A stretch of DNA of 64,000 bases, taken from NCBI RefSeq assembly GCF_019931755.1, contig NZ_CP082918.1, forward strand, positions 2,584,001 through 2,648,000, read 5' to 3'. The notes under the pieces were generated by a model. It saw only the letters and a list, made by a program, of their open reading frames with translations. It was not told the DNA's origin and searched no databases. Position numbers and translations under genes: made by a program. Shown here piece after piece: positions 50,745 through 59,596 of this stretch (position 1 is its first letter; each line of letters begins with the position of its first letter). The stretch is from Sutcliffiella horikoshii (lineage in GTDB: Bacteria > Bacillota > Bacilli > Bacillales > Bacillaceae_I).

Positions 50745-51758
50745 TTAAGCCTTCACGGTCTTTTTGGCCATCTCAGCTGCAATATCGACAATCATGTCTT
50801 CTTGTCCGCCAACTACTTTTCGTTTGCCTAATTCTATTAATATATCTTTTGCATCTACCTTAAACTGTTGTGCCGCTTTGTTGGCATGAACCAAGAAACT
50901 AGAGTATACGCCTGCATATCCAAGTAGTAGGCCTTCCCTTGTGATTTCTTGCGGCTTCTGCAAAATAGGGGCGACAATTTCCTCCGCCACATCCATCATT
51001 TTATAAATATCAATACCAGTTTGAATATTCAGCCTGTCAAGGACCGATACCAGCACTTCCGTTTGTGTATTACCAGCCCCTGCCCCAAGGCAACGAATGC
51101 TTCCATCTATTCTGGTTGCCCCTTGTTCAATAGCTACTAACGAATTGGCCACCGCCAATGAGAGATTGTTGTGGGCATGGAACCCAATTGCTATATCCAA
51201 ACTGTTTCGCAAACAATGAACTCTTTCTTTTACTTGATGTGGTAAAAGGGCCCCTGCTGAATCAACTACATAAACGACATCCGCTCCATAGCTTTCCATC
51301 AAGCTTGCCTGTTCGAGCAACTTTTCTGTTGGCGCCATATGAGACATCATCAGAAAACCAACGGCTTCTAAACCAAGCTCCTTTGCAAAAGAAATATGCT
51401 GCTTGGAGACATCCGCCTCTGTTACATGGGTAGCAATTCGGGCTATTTTTGCGCCACGGCTTGCCGCTTCTTTTAAGTGTTGAACTGTCCCTATTCCGGG
51501 AAGCAACAAGACGGCTATTTTTGCTTTCGTAACAACTTCTGTTGCAGCGCTAATGAGGTCCATTTCATTTGTATGGGACAATCCATATTGAAGGGAAGAT
51601 CCTCCAAGTCCATCACCATGGGACACTTCAATGACAGGGACATTCGCATCATCCAATGCTTTGGCAACACTTCTCACTTGATCAACGGTAAATTGATGAC
51701 TGATAGCATGACTGCCATCCCTTAAAGCAACCTCTGTAATCCATACATCACGTTTCAA
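50745..51758 (-). CDS. dmpG: 4-hydroxy-2-oxovalerate aldolase
   Basis: The 337-residue protein is a DmpG/BphI/MhpE aldolase of the HMGL-like TIM-barrel group. ITEVALRDGSHAISHQ begins the barrel and holds metal/acid residues, HAHNNLSLAVANS holds the metal histidines, and the C-terminal communication domain follows. It splits 4-hydroxy-2-oxovalerate into pyruvate and acetaldehyde, which is channelled to the dehydrogenase encoded next to it. The start is TTG at 51758 with GGGAGGG upstream. Confidence 0.93.
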   Translation of the reverse strand: MKRDVWITEVALRDGSHAISHQFTVDQVRSVAKALDDANVPVIEVSHGDGLGGSSLQYGLSHTNEMDLISAATEVVTKAKIAVLLLPGIGTVQHLKEAASRGAKIARIATHVTEADVSKQHISFAKELGLEAVGFLMMSHMAPTEKLLEQASLMESYGADVVYVVDSAGALLPHQVKERVHCLRNSLDIAIGFHAHNNLSLAVANSLVAIEQGATRIDGSIRCLGAGAGNTQTEVLVSVLDRLNIQTGIDIYKMMDVAEEIVAPILQKPQEITREGLLLGYAGVYSSFLVHANKAAQQFKVDAKDILIELGKRKVVGGQEDMIVDIAAEMAKKTVKA

Positions 51759-51777
51759 CCTTTTTCCCTCCCTTCTC

Positions 51778-52677
51778 TTAAGTAGCTTTAACTGCTTTTG
51801 CTCTTTTTCCTACCAACCTATTTGCTTTTTCTTCTCCTACTTTTACGGCTGCTGCAGTCATGATATCCAGATTACCTGAGTACTCTGGCAGGTAATCCCC
51901 TGCGCCCTTCACTTCTATGAAAATACTGATCTTATCTCCATCGAATATCGGTTCCGTGCGAAGTCTATAACCTGGTACATACTCTTGAATTTCCTCTACA
52001 CGTCTAGCTATCGCGGCACTTATTTGTTCTTCTTTTCCTTTCAAATTTTGCACTTGGCAGTAAACCGTATCTCTCATTAAAATTGGTGGTTCTGCAGGAT
52101 TAAGAATAATGATCGCTTTTCCATTTTTAGCTCCGCCTATTTTTTCAATGGCACGGGCTGTAGTGGTAGTAAATTCATCTATGTTCATGCGTGTCCCAGG
52201 ACCGGCACTTTTACTTGCAATGGTTGCAACGATTTCGGCATACTCCACTTCACACACTTGACTGACAGCATGAATGATTGGTATGGTTGCCTGTCCACCG
52301 CAAGTAACCATGTTCACGACAGGTTCATTCATGTGTTCCAGCAGGTTTACTGTCGGGACGACAAACGGACCGACAGCGGCAGGAGTGAGATCGATCAGAT
52401 GTTTTCCCGTTTTTCTCAGAGCCTCTGAATGTTTGTAATGGGCTTTGGCAGAAGTTGCATCAAAAAGGATATCTGCAAGATCCGATTTTTCTAGAAAACC
52501 ATCTATTCCATTCATGATAATGGTATGTCCGTATGCCTTTGCACGTCTGAGGCCATCTGAGTTAGGGTCTATGCCAATCATGGTGGTCAGTTCCAAGGAT
52601 TTGGAACGATGAAGTTTAAGCATTAAATCTGTACCGATGTTTCCTGAACCTATGATCGCTACTTTCACTTTCCCCAA
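51778..52677 (-). CDS. dmpF: Acylating acetaldehyde dehydrogenase
   Basis: The 299-residue DmpF/BphJ/MhpF enzyme has the NAD site [14 protein letters not shown] and the catalytic cysteine in [13 protein letters not shown] (near 130). It converts acetaldehyde, NAD and CoA to acetyl-CoA. The gene directly precedes the aldolase gene, with which the enzyme forms a channelling complex in known systems. The start is TTG at 52677 with GGGGGAGG upstream. Confidence 0.94.
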   Translation of the reverse strand: MGKVKVAIIGSGNIGTDLMLKLHRSKSLELTTMIGIDPNSDGLRRAKAYGHTIIMNGIDGFLEKSDLADILFDATSAKAHYKHSEALRKTGKHLIDLTPAAVGPFVVPTVNLLEHMNEPVVNMVTCGGQATIPIIHAVSQVCEVEYAEIVATIASKSAGPGTRMNIDEFTTTTARAIEKIGGAKNGKAIIILNPAEPPILMRDTVYCQVQNLKGKEEQISAAIARRVEEIQEYVPGYRLRTEPIFDGDKISIFIEVKGAGDYLPEYSGNLDIMTAAAVKVGEEKANRLVGKRAKAVKAT

Positions 52678-52695
52678 TGGGTCCTCCCCCTTTCT

Positions 52696-53475
52696 TTATT
52701 CAAAGTTTACTTTTACTTCTCCGAGTGTTTGAAATTTTGCTGCGAATTTATCACCCTCTTCTGCATTAACTGCCGCAGACAAAGCACCTGAGAGGATTAC
52801 TTCATTGGCTTTCAATGTAATTCCAAACTCAGATAGTTTATTAGCAAGCCAAGCGACACAATAAGCTGGATCTCCTAAAGCCGCTTTCCCGACACCTTCA
52901 TTGATTAGTTGCTCATTTTTATAAAAGGACATCTTCTCTTCCTTAAGATCAAGTTGATGCGGAGAGATCTTTTTATCCCCTAGGACATATAAACCCGAAG
53001 AAGCATTATCCGCTATCGTGTCACACAGTTTGATTTTCCATCCGGCTACCCGACTGTCGACAATCTCCAATGCAGCAACTACATATTCTGTAGCATCCAA
53101 TACGTCCTCCACCGTCACATTAGGTCCGCACAAATCCTTTTTTAAAAAGAATGCTATTTCTCCTTCCACTTTCGGTTCAAGAAGCCGCTGGCGTGAAATA
53201 ACCCCATTGTTATGCACTTCCATTGATTGAAGGAGATGACCATAGTCGGGTTCATTCACCCCAAGTAGCTGCTGCATGGCCAGTGAAGTTAGTCCAATTT
53301 TTTTCCCACTAATTGTTTCCCCATTGTCTAGCTTCACCTGAATGTTATCCAGTTGAATATTATATGCTTCTTCCACCGTTAAGCCTGGATTCATTTCGGT
53401 TAAAGGAGTGATGCCTTTTCTTGATTTTTCTGCGTTCATTAACAGGTCAGAAAGTTTTTTCGTTTGAATCGTCAA
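52696..53475 (-). CDS. dmpE: 2-oxopent-4-enoate hydratase
   Basis: The 259-residue protein is the hydratase of the pair: GKKIGLTSLAMQQLLGVNEPDYGHL and VDSRVAGWKIKLCDTIADNAS agree with DmpE/MhpD. It adds water to 2-hydroxypenta-2,4-dienoate to form 4-hydroxy-2-oxovalerate, using a divalent metal. The start is TTG with AAGGAG 9 nt upstream. It lies between the semialdehyde dehydrogenase and acetaldehyde dehydrogenase genes. Confidence 0.88.
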   Translation of the reverse strand: MTIQTKKLSDLLMNAEKSRKGITPLTEMNPGLTVEEAYNIQLDNIQVKLDNGETISGKKIGLTSLAMQQLLGVNEPDYGHLLQSMEVHNNGVISRQRLLEPKVEGEIAFFLKKDLCGPNVTVEDVLDATEYVVAALEIVDSRVAGWKIKLCDTIADNASSGLYVLGDKKISPHQLDLKEEKMSFYKNEQLINEGVGKAALGDPAYCVAWLANKLSEFGITLKANEVILSGALSAAVNAEEGDKFAAKFQTLGEVKVNFE

Positions 53476-53497
53476 TTTCAGGAACTCCTTTCTGCTA

Positions 53498-54973
53498 CTA
53501 AAGTTTTATCGTCACATTCGATAATTCACTGTAAAAATCAAAGCTGTGCATGCCGCCTTCCCTTCCAATACCGCTTTGCTTCATACCACCGAACGGAGTT
53601 CTTAAGTCTCTTAAATACCAAGTGTTAATCCAGATGATTCCCGCTTCAATCTCCCTTGCCACCCGATGCGCACGGCGAAGATCATTTGTCCAAATCGTTG
53701 CCCCCAGCCCATAATGTGTATCATTTGCCTGTTCCAATACCTCTTCTTCTGTTTCAAACGGGATAACGGTGACGACCGGCCCGAAGATTTCTTCTTTGAC
53801 ACATCTTGCGTGTCTATCCAATCCAACGACGATAGTCGGTTCAATGAAGTACCCTTTATCAACAGAGTCCGGGCGACCTCCACCTGTCAAAATGGTCCCG
53901 CCTTCTTCTTTAGCAATGTCAATATAGGAGAGGACCCGTTCATAGTGTTCCTTACTGATTACAGCGCCTACTTTGGTTTCAGGATTAAAAGGATCCCCGG
54001 TTTGTAGTTCTTTGGTTCTGGCAGTGAACTTTTCAAGAAACGATTCGTAAATCGAACTCTCCACATAGATCCTTGAACCACAAAGACATACTTCCCCTTG
54101 ATTCATGAAACTCGACTTAAGTGTGGTATCAATCACTTCATCTAAATTTGAATCCGCAAAAATAATATTCGGATTTTTCCCACCGAGCTCATAGGATAAT
54201 TTCTTTAGTGTAGGAGCTGCCGCTTTCATTATGGCTGAACCCGTTTTAGTTTCCCCTGTAAAAGTTATCGCATCAACACCTGGATGCTCGGTTAATGCAG
54301 AACCGGCTGAATTCGCTCCAAAACCATGTACAAGATTAATAACCCCATCCGGTACACCTGCATTCTTGCAAATTTCCACCAGAACAGTAGCTGTCATTGG
54401 TGACCATTCCGCAGGCTTCATGACCGCAGTATTCCCTGCCGCAAGACATGGGGCCAATTTCCATGTCAATAAGAGTAATGGTAGATTCCAAGGATTGATC
54501 ATCCCAACGACTCCAACCGGTCTTCTAATAGAATAATGAAGCGCAACATTATCCTGTTGGTAGGATTCTCCGCCCATTGATGTTAAAAAATCAGCGAAAA
54601 AATAAAAGTTGTAGGCAGATCTGGTGATGTCCATTTCAAGTGCCAATTCGTATGGCTTGCCTGTATCCATGGCCTCCAAGACAGCCAGTTCTTCTTTTCT
54701 CTGTAAAATTCCATCACCAATTTTTCTTAATACCTCTGATCGCTCCTTGGTTGTATACTTTTTCCAAGGACCTTTTAACGCTTTTCTTGCAGCAGTAACC
54801 GCTCGATCAACTTCTTCTTTGCCGCCTTCTGCCACTTTTCCAATCACTTCTTCTGTTGCAGGATTTATATTATCGAAGGTTTTCAAATTAATAGAATCGA
54901 TGTAATCGCCATCGATAAAGTGGCGACAATCGATTGGTTTTATTTTTCCAGGAATAAACTCTTTTACTTGCAT
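53498..54973 (-). CDS. nbaE: 2-aminomuconate 6-semialdehyde dehydrogenase
   Basis: The protein of about 491 residues is an aldehyde dehydrogenase. The Rossmann segment is TFTGETKTGSAIM, the general base Glu is in YELGGKNPN and the catalytic Cys is in NQGEVCLCGSRIY. It is of the NbaE/AmnC/DmpC group. The neighbouring dioxygenase and ACMS decarboxylase favour 2-aminomuconate semialdehyde over the 2-hydroxymuconate form as substrate; both are chemically close. The start at 54973 (MQVKEF) has GGAAGG 9 nt upstream; the frame open to 55054 overlaps the deaminase gene and is not used. Confidence 0.88.
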   Translation of the reverse strand: MQVKEFIPGKIKPIDCRHFIDGDYIDSINLKTFDNINPATEEVIGKVAEGGKEEVDRAVTAARKALKGPWKKYTTKERSEVLRKIGDGILQRKEELAVLEAMDTGKPYELALEMDITRSAYNFYFFADFLTSMGGESYQQDNVALHYSIRRPVGVVGMINPWNLPLLLLTWKLAPCLAAGNTAVMKPAEWSPMTATVLVEICKNAGVPDGVINLVHGFGANSAGSALTEHPGVDAITFTGETKTGSAIMKAAAPTLKKLSYELGGKNPNIIFADSNLDEVIDTTLKSSFMNQGEVCLCGSRIYVESSIYESFLEKFTARTKELQTGDPFNPETKVGAVISKEHYERVLSYIDIAKEEGGTILTGGGRPDSVDKGYFIEPTIVVGLDRHARCVKEEIFGPVVTVIPFETEEEVLEQANDTHYGLGATIWTNDLRRAHRVAREIEAGIIWINTWYLRDLRTPFGGMKQSGIGREGGMHSFDFYSELSNVTIKL

Positions 54974-55034
54974 GAGAACAACCCTTCCTTTCCAAAATGA
55001 AGACTCCCTCTCATCCAAGAGAGAGAAGGAGTCG

Positions 55035-55496
55035 TTACTCTGCAATTTCAACAATCAGTTCTATTTCAATAGCCGTATTGTTAGGAAGCTGTGCCATGCC
55101 TACTGCAGAACGGGCATGTCTTCCTCTATCACCGAATACCTCAACCAATAAGTCTGATGCCCCGTTCATCACCTTAGGCTGATCAGTGAAATTCTCTGTA
55201 CTATTGACAAAACCCAACATCTTCACGATTCTTTTCACCCTGCTTAATTCACCTAGCTCATGCTTTAATACACTTAACAAATTAAGCATCGACTGGCGGG
55301 AAGCAAGATACCCTTCCTCAATCGTAAATTCCCTGCCCAATTTGCCATGATATTGATCCACTCCCTGGCCAGCGGTGAAAATTAAATTCCCAACTCTGAC
55401 ATGACTGACATAGTTACCGACTGACGGCCGAACATCTCTCAACGCAAGACCTAATTGTTTCAGCTTTTCCTCTGGAGTCATCAGCTTTTGTTCCAT
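55035..55496 (-). CDS. nbaF: 2-aminomuconate deaminase (RidA/YjgF family)
   Basis: The 153-residue RidA-family protein has VGNLIFTAGQGV, the conserved arginine in DRGRHARSAVGMAQLP and EIELIVEIAE. RidA-type 2-aminomuconate deaminases occur in 2-nitrobenzoate and aminophenol pathways (NbaF, AmnD), where they release ammonia from 2-aminomuconate. AAAGGAG lies 8 nt before the ATG. The upstream ACMS decarboxylase frame runs 83 bp into this gene. Confidence 0.82.
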   Translation of the reverse strand: MEQKLMTPEEKLKQLGLALRDVRPSVGNYVSHVRVGNLIFTAGQGVDQYHGKLGREFTIEEGYLASRQSMLNLLSVLKHELGELSRVKRIVKMLGFVNSTENFTDQPKVMNGASDLLVEVFGDRGRHARSAVGMAQLPNNTAIEIELIVEIAE

Positions 55497-56493
55497 AGTC
55501 GGTCTCCTTTATATTCAAAAATTCCAACGCATTCTTCCCTAACAGCAAGTTTTTCTCCGATTCAGACAAGTCCTCCATTGCATCGATCACTTTCCCTGGT
55601 GCAATTTCTCGTAACAGGAAAGGATAATCAGAACCCATAATCACTTTATCGATACCAAATCGTTCGATCAGATACTTCATGGTCAGCGAATCATAGTTCA
55701 AGGAGTCAAAATAGAACTTCTTTGCATAATGACTCGGAGGGTGTGTCGTAAGCCTGAGGTGTGGCCATACCTCCCACCCCTTGTCCAAGCGCGATAATAT
55801 ATATGGGAAAGAACCCCCACCATGGGCAAAACAGATTTTAAGGTTCGGGAACTTTTCCATTACCCCGCTCCAAATTAAACTTGCGGCAGCAAGAGCTGTC
55901 TCACTTGGCATTCCGATTGTATACATGAAATTGTGTCTTGGGGTACGGCCTTTCGCCATCGTTTCCCAAGGATGAATAAAAAGAGGTACATTCCACTCTT
56001 CTGCCATCTTAAAGAACTCTGTCAAATGGGGGGAATCGAGATTTTCCCCGTTTACATTTGTTCCGATTTCTATTCCAGCAAGCTTCAGGTCATGCATACA
56101 CCGGTCCATTTCCTGAATGGCAACTACCGTATCTTGAAGAGGTACGGTTCCTAGACCAATGAATCGTTTAGGATATTCTTTTACCGTATCTGCGATAAAA
56201 TCATTTTGAAGCTTCGCCATTTCAAGAGCCGCCTCTTTATCCGCCCAGTATGAAAATGTCACGGGAATTGGGGATAGTACTTGTATGTCCACACCCTCTC
56301 TGTCCATGTCCTGAATGCGCTTATGGGGACACCAAACTTGATCGGTCACTTCCCGAAAAACCTTTCCTGCAACCATAATATTTGCTCCACACGTACAAGT
56401 CTGATCTAGTGTCGGCCAGCGGTCCCCGCCATATTTTTCTGCAAAGTCCGGAAACTCCTTTGGAATGATGTGAGTGTGAAAATCTATTCGCAT
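55414..56493 (-). CDS. nbaD: 2-amino-3-carboxymuconate semialdehyde decarboxylase (ACMSD)
   Basis: The protein of about 359 residues is an amidohydrolase-fold decarboxylase: RIDFHTHIIP (metal His-x-His), LFIHPWETM, CFAHGGGSFPY and the metal aspartate in VIMGSDYPF. It decarboxylates ACMS, the ring-opened product of 3-hydroxyanthranilate. The start at 56493 overlaps the dioxygenase stop by 10 bp. Known ACMSDs end shortly after the residues matching NALEFLNIK. Here another 25 or so residues follow, overlapping the deaminase gene by 83 bp, which may be a frameshift or a true overlap. Confidence 0.9.
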   Translation of the reverse strand: MRIDFHTHIIPKEFPDFAEKYGGDRWPTLDQTCTCGANIMVAGKVFREVTDQVWCPHKRIQDMDREGVDIQVLSPIPVTFSYWADKEAALEMAKLQNDFIADTVKEYPKRFIGLGTVPLQDTVVAIQEMDRCMHDLKLAGIEIGTNVNGENLDSPHLTEFFKMAEEWNVPLFIHPWETMAKGRTPRHNFMYTIGMPSETALAAASLIWSGVMEKFPNLKICFAHGGGSFPYILSRLDKGWEVWPHLRLTTHPPSHYAKKFYFDSLNYDSLTMKYLIERFGIDKVIMGSDYPFLLREIAPGKVIDAMEDLSESEKNLLLGKNALEFLNIKETDYGTKADDSRGKAETIRSCVERCSAVSR

Positions 56494-57023
56494 TTCCACA
56501 CATCTACTTCCTCTGGCATTACATGGCCACAATGATCACATGTGCGCAGTTCTTCGCTTCCATTGAACTCCTCTATCGCTCCCTTAACTTGTGTCTCGAT
56601 ATTAGTTAATTGAACCGTCACCCGGTGCATTTCCTCATTACAGTTGTCACAGAACCAAACAAAGTCCTCAAGCTCCCCTTTGTCCCGTTTCCGTTCTAAA
56701 ACTATTCCGTACGTGTCCGCCACACGGTGAGGGGAATGTGGTACATTTGCCGGCAGCATAAACATTTCTCCTTCTTTAACCGTTACCACTTCACGCTCTC
56801 CATTTTCATTGATGCATTCTACGTAACAGTCACCCTTTACCTGATAAAAGAATTCGTCTGATGGATCAACATGGAAGTCCCTTCTTCTGTTCGGTCCGCC
56901 AAGCAGCATCGCGATAAATTCAGAATCCTCCCAAAGAACTTTATTATTAACCGGTGGCTTCAGTAGGTGCTTATTGTCCTCGATCACTTTCATAATGTTC
57001 ATAGATCTCGTTTTCAATGCCAT
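56484..57023 (-). CDS. nbaC: 3-hydroxyanthranilate 3,4-dioxygenase
   Basis: The 179-residue cupin dioxygenase has GGPNRRRDFHVDPSDEFFYQ (metal His, Glu and substrate arginine) and PHSPHRVADTYGIVLER. A second, rubredoxin-like metal site is formed by CDNC (near 124) and CDHC (near 161), typical of bacterial enzymes. It opens 3-hydroxyanthranilate to ACMS with O2 and Fe(II). GAGGAGG lies 8 nt before the ATG. Confidence 0.95.
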   Translation of the reverse strand: MALKTRSMNIMKVIEDNKHLLKPPVNNKVLWEDSEFIAMLLGGPNRRRDFHVDPSDEFFYQVKGDCYVECINENGEREVVTVKEGEMFMLPANVPHSPHRVADTYGIVLERKRDKGELEDFVWFCDNCNEEMHRVTVQLTNIETQVKGAIEEFNGSEELRTCDHCGHVMPEEVDVWKCE

Positions 57024-57056
57024 AGCTAATTCCTCCTCATTATTTTGTAAGCGCTG

Positions 57057-57806
57057 TCAAATTGCGCTAATATAACCAAGCTCTTTTGAAATTTGCCTGG
57101 ATGTCCGCAAAACACTTTGAATGATGGCCTGTTTTTGCTCCCCTTGCATATAAGAAATGGGACCAACCATATTCAGAGCGGCTACAGTTTGCCCTGTATA
57201 AGAATGGATTGGAGCTGCAATTCCGTATAACCCCAGCTCATTTTCATTATTACTGATGGCGTAACCTTGTTCTCTTATTTCATCCAATTCTTTTTTTAAT
57301 TTTTTCACACAAGTAATGGTATTTGGCGCTCTTTGTAACAGGCCTTTAGAAATAGTAGGCTGGATGAATGATGGATTGAAAGACAATAATATCTTCCCTG
57401 TACTCGTACAATAAGCAGGCTTGCGGGCACCGACAAAAGTCGGAACAGGCACTGAATTCTTGGCAGAGACCTTCAGGACAAAACGCACCTCCCCAGCATC
57501 AAACATACCGATATGGACTGTTCCATTATACTGTCGGACAAGATCCTCTACGATGGGTATGGCTTCGCTGTATATGTCCTGCTGATACATGACATGGTTA
57601 CTCCACTCAAGTAATTTCCAGCCGAGCCGATATTTTTTTCTGCTGTCCTGTATCAAAATCCCTTCATGGCAAAGTGTACTGACAATATGATGGACCGTAC
57701 TTACATTCATCCCTAACTTCTCCGCAATTTCCTGGTTACCCAAAACTGGCTCATTCCCTGTAAAACAGTCCAGAATCTTTGCTACTTTCAGCACAGAGGA
57801 TATCAT
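57057..57806 (-). CDS. IclR-family transcriptional regulator
   Basis: The 249-residue protein has an N-terminal winged helix (VLKVAKILDCF ... EIAEKLGMNVSTVHHIVSTL) and a C-terminal effector domain (HIGMFDAGEVRFVLKV, TSTGKILLSF, SNNENELGLYGIAAPI). IclR proteins often control aromatic degradation, sensing a pathway compound. It lies inside the island, between the monooxygenase and the dioxygenase genes. A 33-bp palindrome overlaps its promoter and suggests autoregulation and control of the downstream genes. Confidence 0.92.
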   Translation of the reverse strand: MISSVLKVAKILDCFTGNEPVLGNQEIAEKLGMNVSTVHHIVSTLCHEGILIQDSRKKYRLGWKLLEWSNHVMYQQDIYSEAIPIVEDLVRQYNGTVHIGMFDAGEVRFVLKVSAKNSVPVPTFVGARKPAYCTSTGKILLSFNPSFIQPTISKGLLQRAPNTITCVKKLKKELDEIREQGYAISNNENELGLYGIAAPIHSYTGQTVAALNMVGPISYMQGEQKQAIIQSVLRTSRQISKELGYISAI

Positions 57807-57839
57807 GTCTTCGCCCCTTTTTCATCAAAGTTCTACAAT

Positions 57840-57872
57840 AAATATCAGAATATAACTAATATTCTAATATTT
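57840..57872. promoter_or_regulatory. 33-bp palindrome, candidate IclR operator
   Basis: Arms AAATATCAGAATAT and ATATTCTAATATTT differ by one base and flank AACTA. The palindrome covers the -10 element and spacer of the iclR promoter. Confidence 0.65.
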
Positions 57873-57878
57873 ATACAA
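57849..57878 (-). promoter_or_regulatory. Promoter of iclR and downstream genes
   Basis: Minus strand: TTGTAT (57878-57873), 18-bp spacer, TATATT (57854-57849). Confidence 0.55.
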
Positions 57879-57899
57879 AGAACGCTATTTCCCTTTATT

Positions 57900-59375
57900 T
57901 TAAATGAGATTTTTTTCTGGTTTGGTTGTATCCTTCAGAGCTTGTTCAGCCATTTCGAATTTGCTCTTCCGCTTGTATTGATTATAAAAAATAGCTCTCT
58001 TTCTGATTGGATCCCCGGTATAATAGCGTTCATATTGCAATAAGCGCTGCCCGAATGCTTCTCCGCAAAGGTCCCATGCCAGCTTAAATATGCGAACACG
58101 TTCTTCTGCGGACACTCCTTCTCGTCCTCCAAAATACTTGTCTAAATCAGGACGCAATTCCGCATTTTCAAAGTCGGCACCTGTAGGAGACATCAGTAAA
58201 CCACCCGCACCAATAATTTGCATCACTTCAATTGCCCGTGGGTACATCTTCGGTAAAAGACCTCTGATGGTTTCAAGTGGTGCCGGTGCCGGACGATATT
58301 CGCCATCCTTGGTCACTTCATATTCATATTCGGATACACGCAATAGAGCTCGAATTGTTTCTACCGCCTGAACCAGCTCTCCAAGATCATTTTGCACATT
58401 CAAAAATCCGTCCACTCCAATGGAATCCGCTACTTTACACGCGACCTCCGTTGCAAAGGCTAGCTTCACATACCCTCTGACCCCTGACTGATGCGCAGGT
58501 TGCTGAGCAATTCCTGTCATTGGATATAAGGAATTGGCTGCTTCCACATTGTTATACATAAACACCCTGTCCCACGGAACCGATACATCGTCGAACGCAA
58601 GGATAGCATCCATTTCTTCGTACCTAGATGCCAATGGATGATCGAATACAGAGCGTTTTCCATCCTGCATCGGCTCACGGCAAATAATCCGTAATCCTGG
58701 GGTATCAATAGGAATCGCAAATGCAAGGGCATATCGCTCATCACCCGGTTGGAAGCCCGGGAAAGAATAGATAATCACTTCATCTGTAATTGGAGCTAAT
58801 GTTGCCAACATTTTGGCACCTCTAACAACTAACCCATCCTTCGTTTCTTTTACCGTCCCTAAATGGGTAAACAAATCCTTTTGTTCATAGGAAGCTTTAC
58901 TTCGATCATTTTGCGGATTTATGATTGCATGTGTTAAAAATAAATCATTATCCCTGATTTGACGATAATAGTTTCGTATATTTACAGACCAATCCGGATT
59001 GTATTTATCCAAAAACCAAGAATTGCTTGCCATGGAGGTGACCACTACATTGAGGAAATCCGGAGTTCTTCCCATCAGTCCGAATGTTGCACGGGCATAA
59101 GCCTCAAACAATCTGCTGCGGGCCATAAGGTCTTCATGGGACCTTGGTACAAGAAACGCATTGTTCACCCGTTCCCCCGTTTCTTCACACACATGCGTAA
59201 TCTTATCTTGATACTCGGGATCAAACTGCATATCATAAAGTTTCGCAATTTCATGAATCGGCTGCTTGAACACATCTTCGTTATATAAATCCTCCACTTT
59301 CCGGCCACCGAGCCAGACTTCAGGCTTTCTTGCCCTTAAAGAGTTAATGTATTGCTCACCTGTCCTGATTCCCAT
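57900..59375 (-). CDS. FADH2-dependent monooxygenase, probable anthranilate 3-monooxygenase
   Basis: The protein of about 491 residues belongs to the HpaB/4-hydroxyphenylacetate 3-hydroxylase family: [21 protein letters not shown] at the start, the [12 protein letters not shown] flavin-loop region and [13 protein letters not shown]. Such enzymes hydroxylate an aromatic ring with FADH2 from a separate reductase. Next to a 3-hydroxyanthranilate dioxygenase its likely substrate is anthranilate, as described for a Geobacillus thermodenitrificans enzyme (from memory). No reductase gene is nearby. AAAGGGGG sits about 7 nt before ATG 59375. The frame is open to a TTG at 59429, which also has GGAGGTG upstream, so the start is not certain. 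Confidence 0.85.
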   Translation of the reverse strand: MGIRTGEQYINSLRARKPEVWLGGRKVEDLYNEDVFKQPIHEIAKLYDMQFDPEYQDKITHVCEETGERVNNAFLVPRSHEDLMARSRLFEAYARATFGLMGRTPDFLNVVVTSMASNSWFLDKYNPDWSVNIRNYYRQIRDNDLFLTHAIINPQNDRSKASYEQKDLFTHLGTVKETKDGLVVRGAKMLATLAPITDEVIIYSFPGFQPGDERYALAFAIPIDTPGLRIICREPMQDGKRSVFDHPLASRYEEMDAILAFDDVSVPWDRVFMYNNVEAANSLYPMTGIAQQPAHQSGVRGYVKLAFATEVACKVADSIGVDGFLNVQNDLGELVQAVETIRALLRVSEYEYEVTKDGEYRPAPAPLETIRGLLPKMYPRAIEVMQIIGAGGLLMSPTGADFENAELRPDLDKYFGGREGVSAEERVRIFKLAWDLCGEAFGQRLLQYERYYTGDPIRKRAIFYNQYKRKSKFEMAEQALKDTTKPEKNLI

Positions 59376-59393
59376 TCCATTTCCCCCTTTTAT

Positions 59394-59407
59394 TGAAATC
59401 GCTTTCA
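59394..59407. promoter_or_regulatory. CcpA-type cre site
   Basis: TGAAATCGCTTTCA matches the cre consensus TGWAANCGNTNWCA at every position. It lies downstream of the promoter and upstream of the monooxygenase start, a position where CcpA blocks elongation. Confidence 0.8.
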
Positions 59408-59468
59408 TTTTATTGCGCTCTGTCTCCAAAGATATGTAGTTTCACCTCCATACAAACTCTCTTTCTAA

Positions 59469-59497
59469 ACTATAGGACGAAAGGTTTATCTAAACAA
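59469..59497 (-). promoter_or_regulatory. Promoter of the catabolic island
   Basis: Minus strand: TTGTTT (59497-59492), 17-bp spacer, TATAGT (59474-59469). Confidence 0.6.
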
Positions 59498-59526
59498 TCA
59501 GAAAATTTCAAATAGTGAAATCTCAA

Positions 59527-59565
59527 CAAAAAAAGCCAATTCTTTTTGTTAAGAAAGAACTGACT
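59527..59565 (-). terminator. Terminator of yqjB
   Basis: Minus strand: AGTCAGTTCTTT pairs with AAAGAATTGGCT (wobbles) and is followed by seven T residues. Confidence 0.8.
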
Positions 59566-59596
59566 CTTGTTTATAGCAATGTACCTACTTTCTACC

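Noticed and set aside
53498..55054. Longer start of the semialdehyde dehydrogenase at 55054
   Set aside because: The extra 27 codons overlap the deaminase gene, and a ribosome binding site precedes the ATG at 54973.
46943..59497. Mobile island with integrase or flanking repeats
   Set aside because: No integrase, transposase, tRNA target or flanking direct repeat could be found around the catabolic genes.
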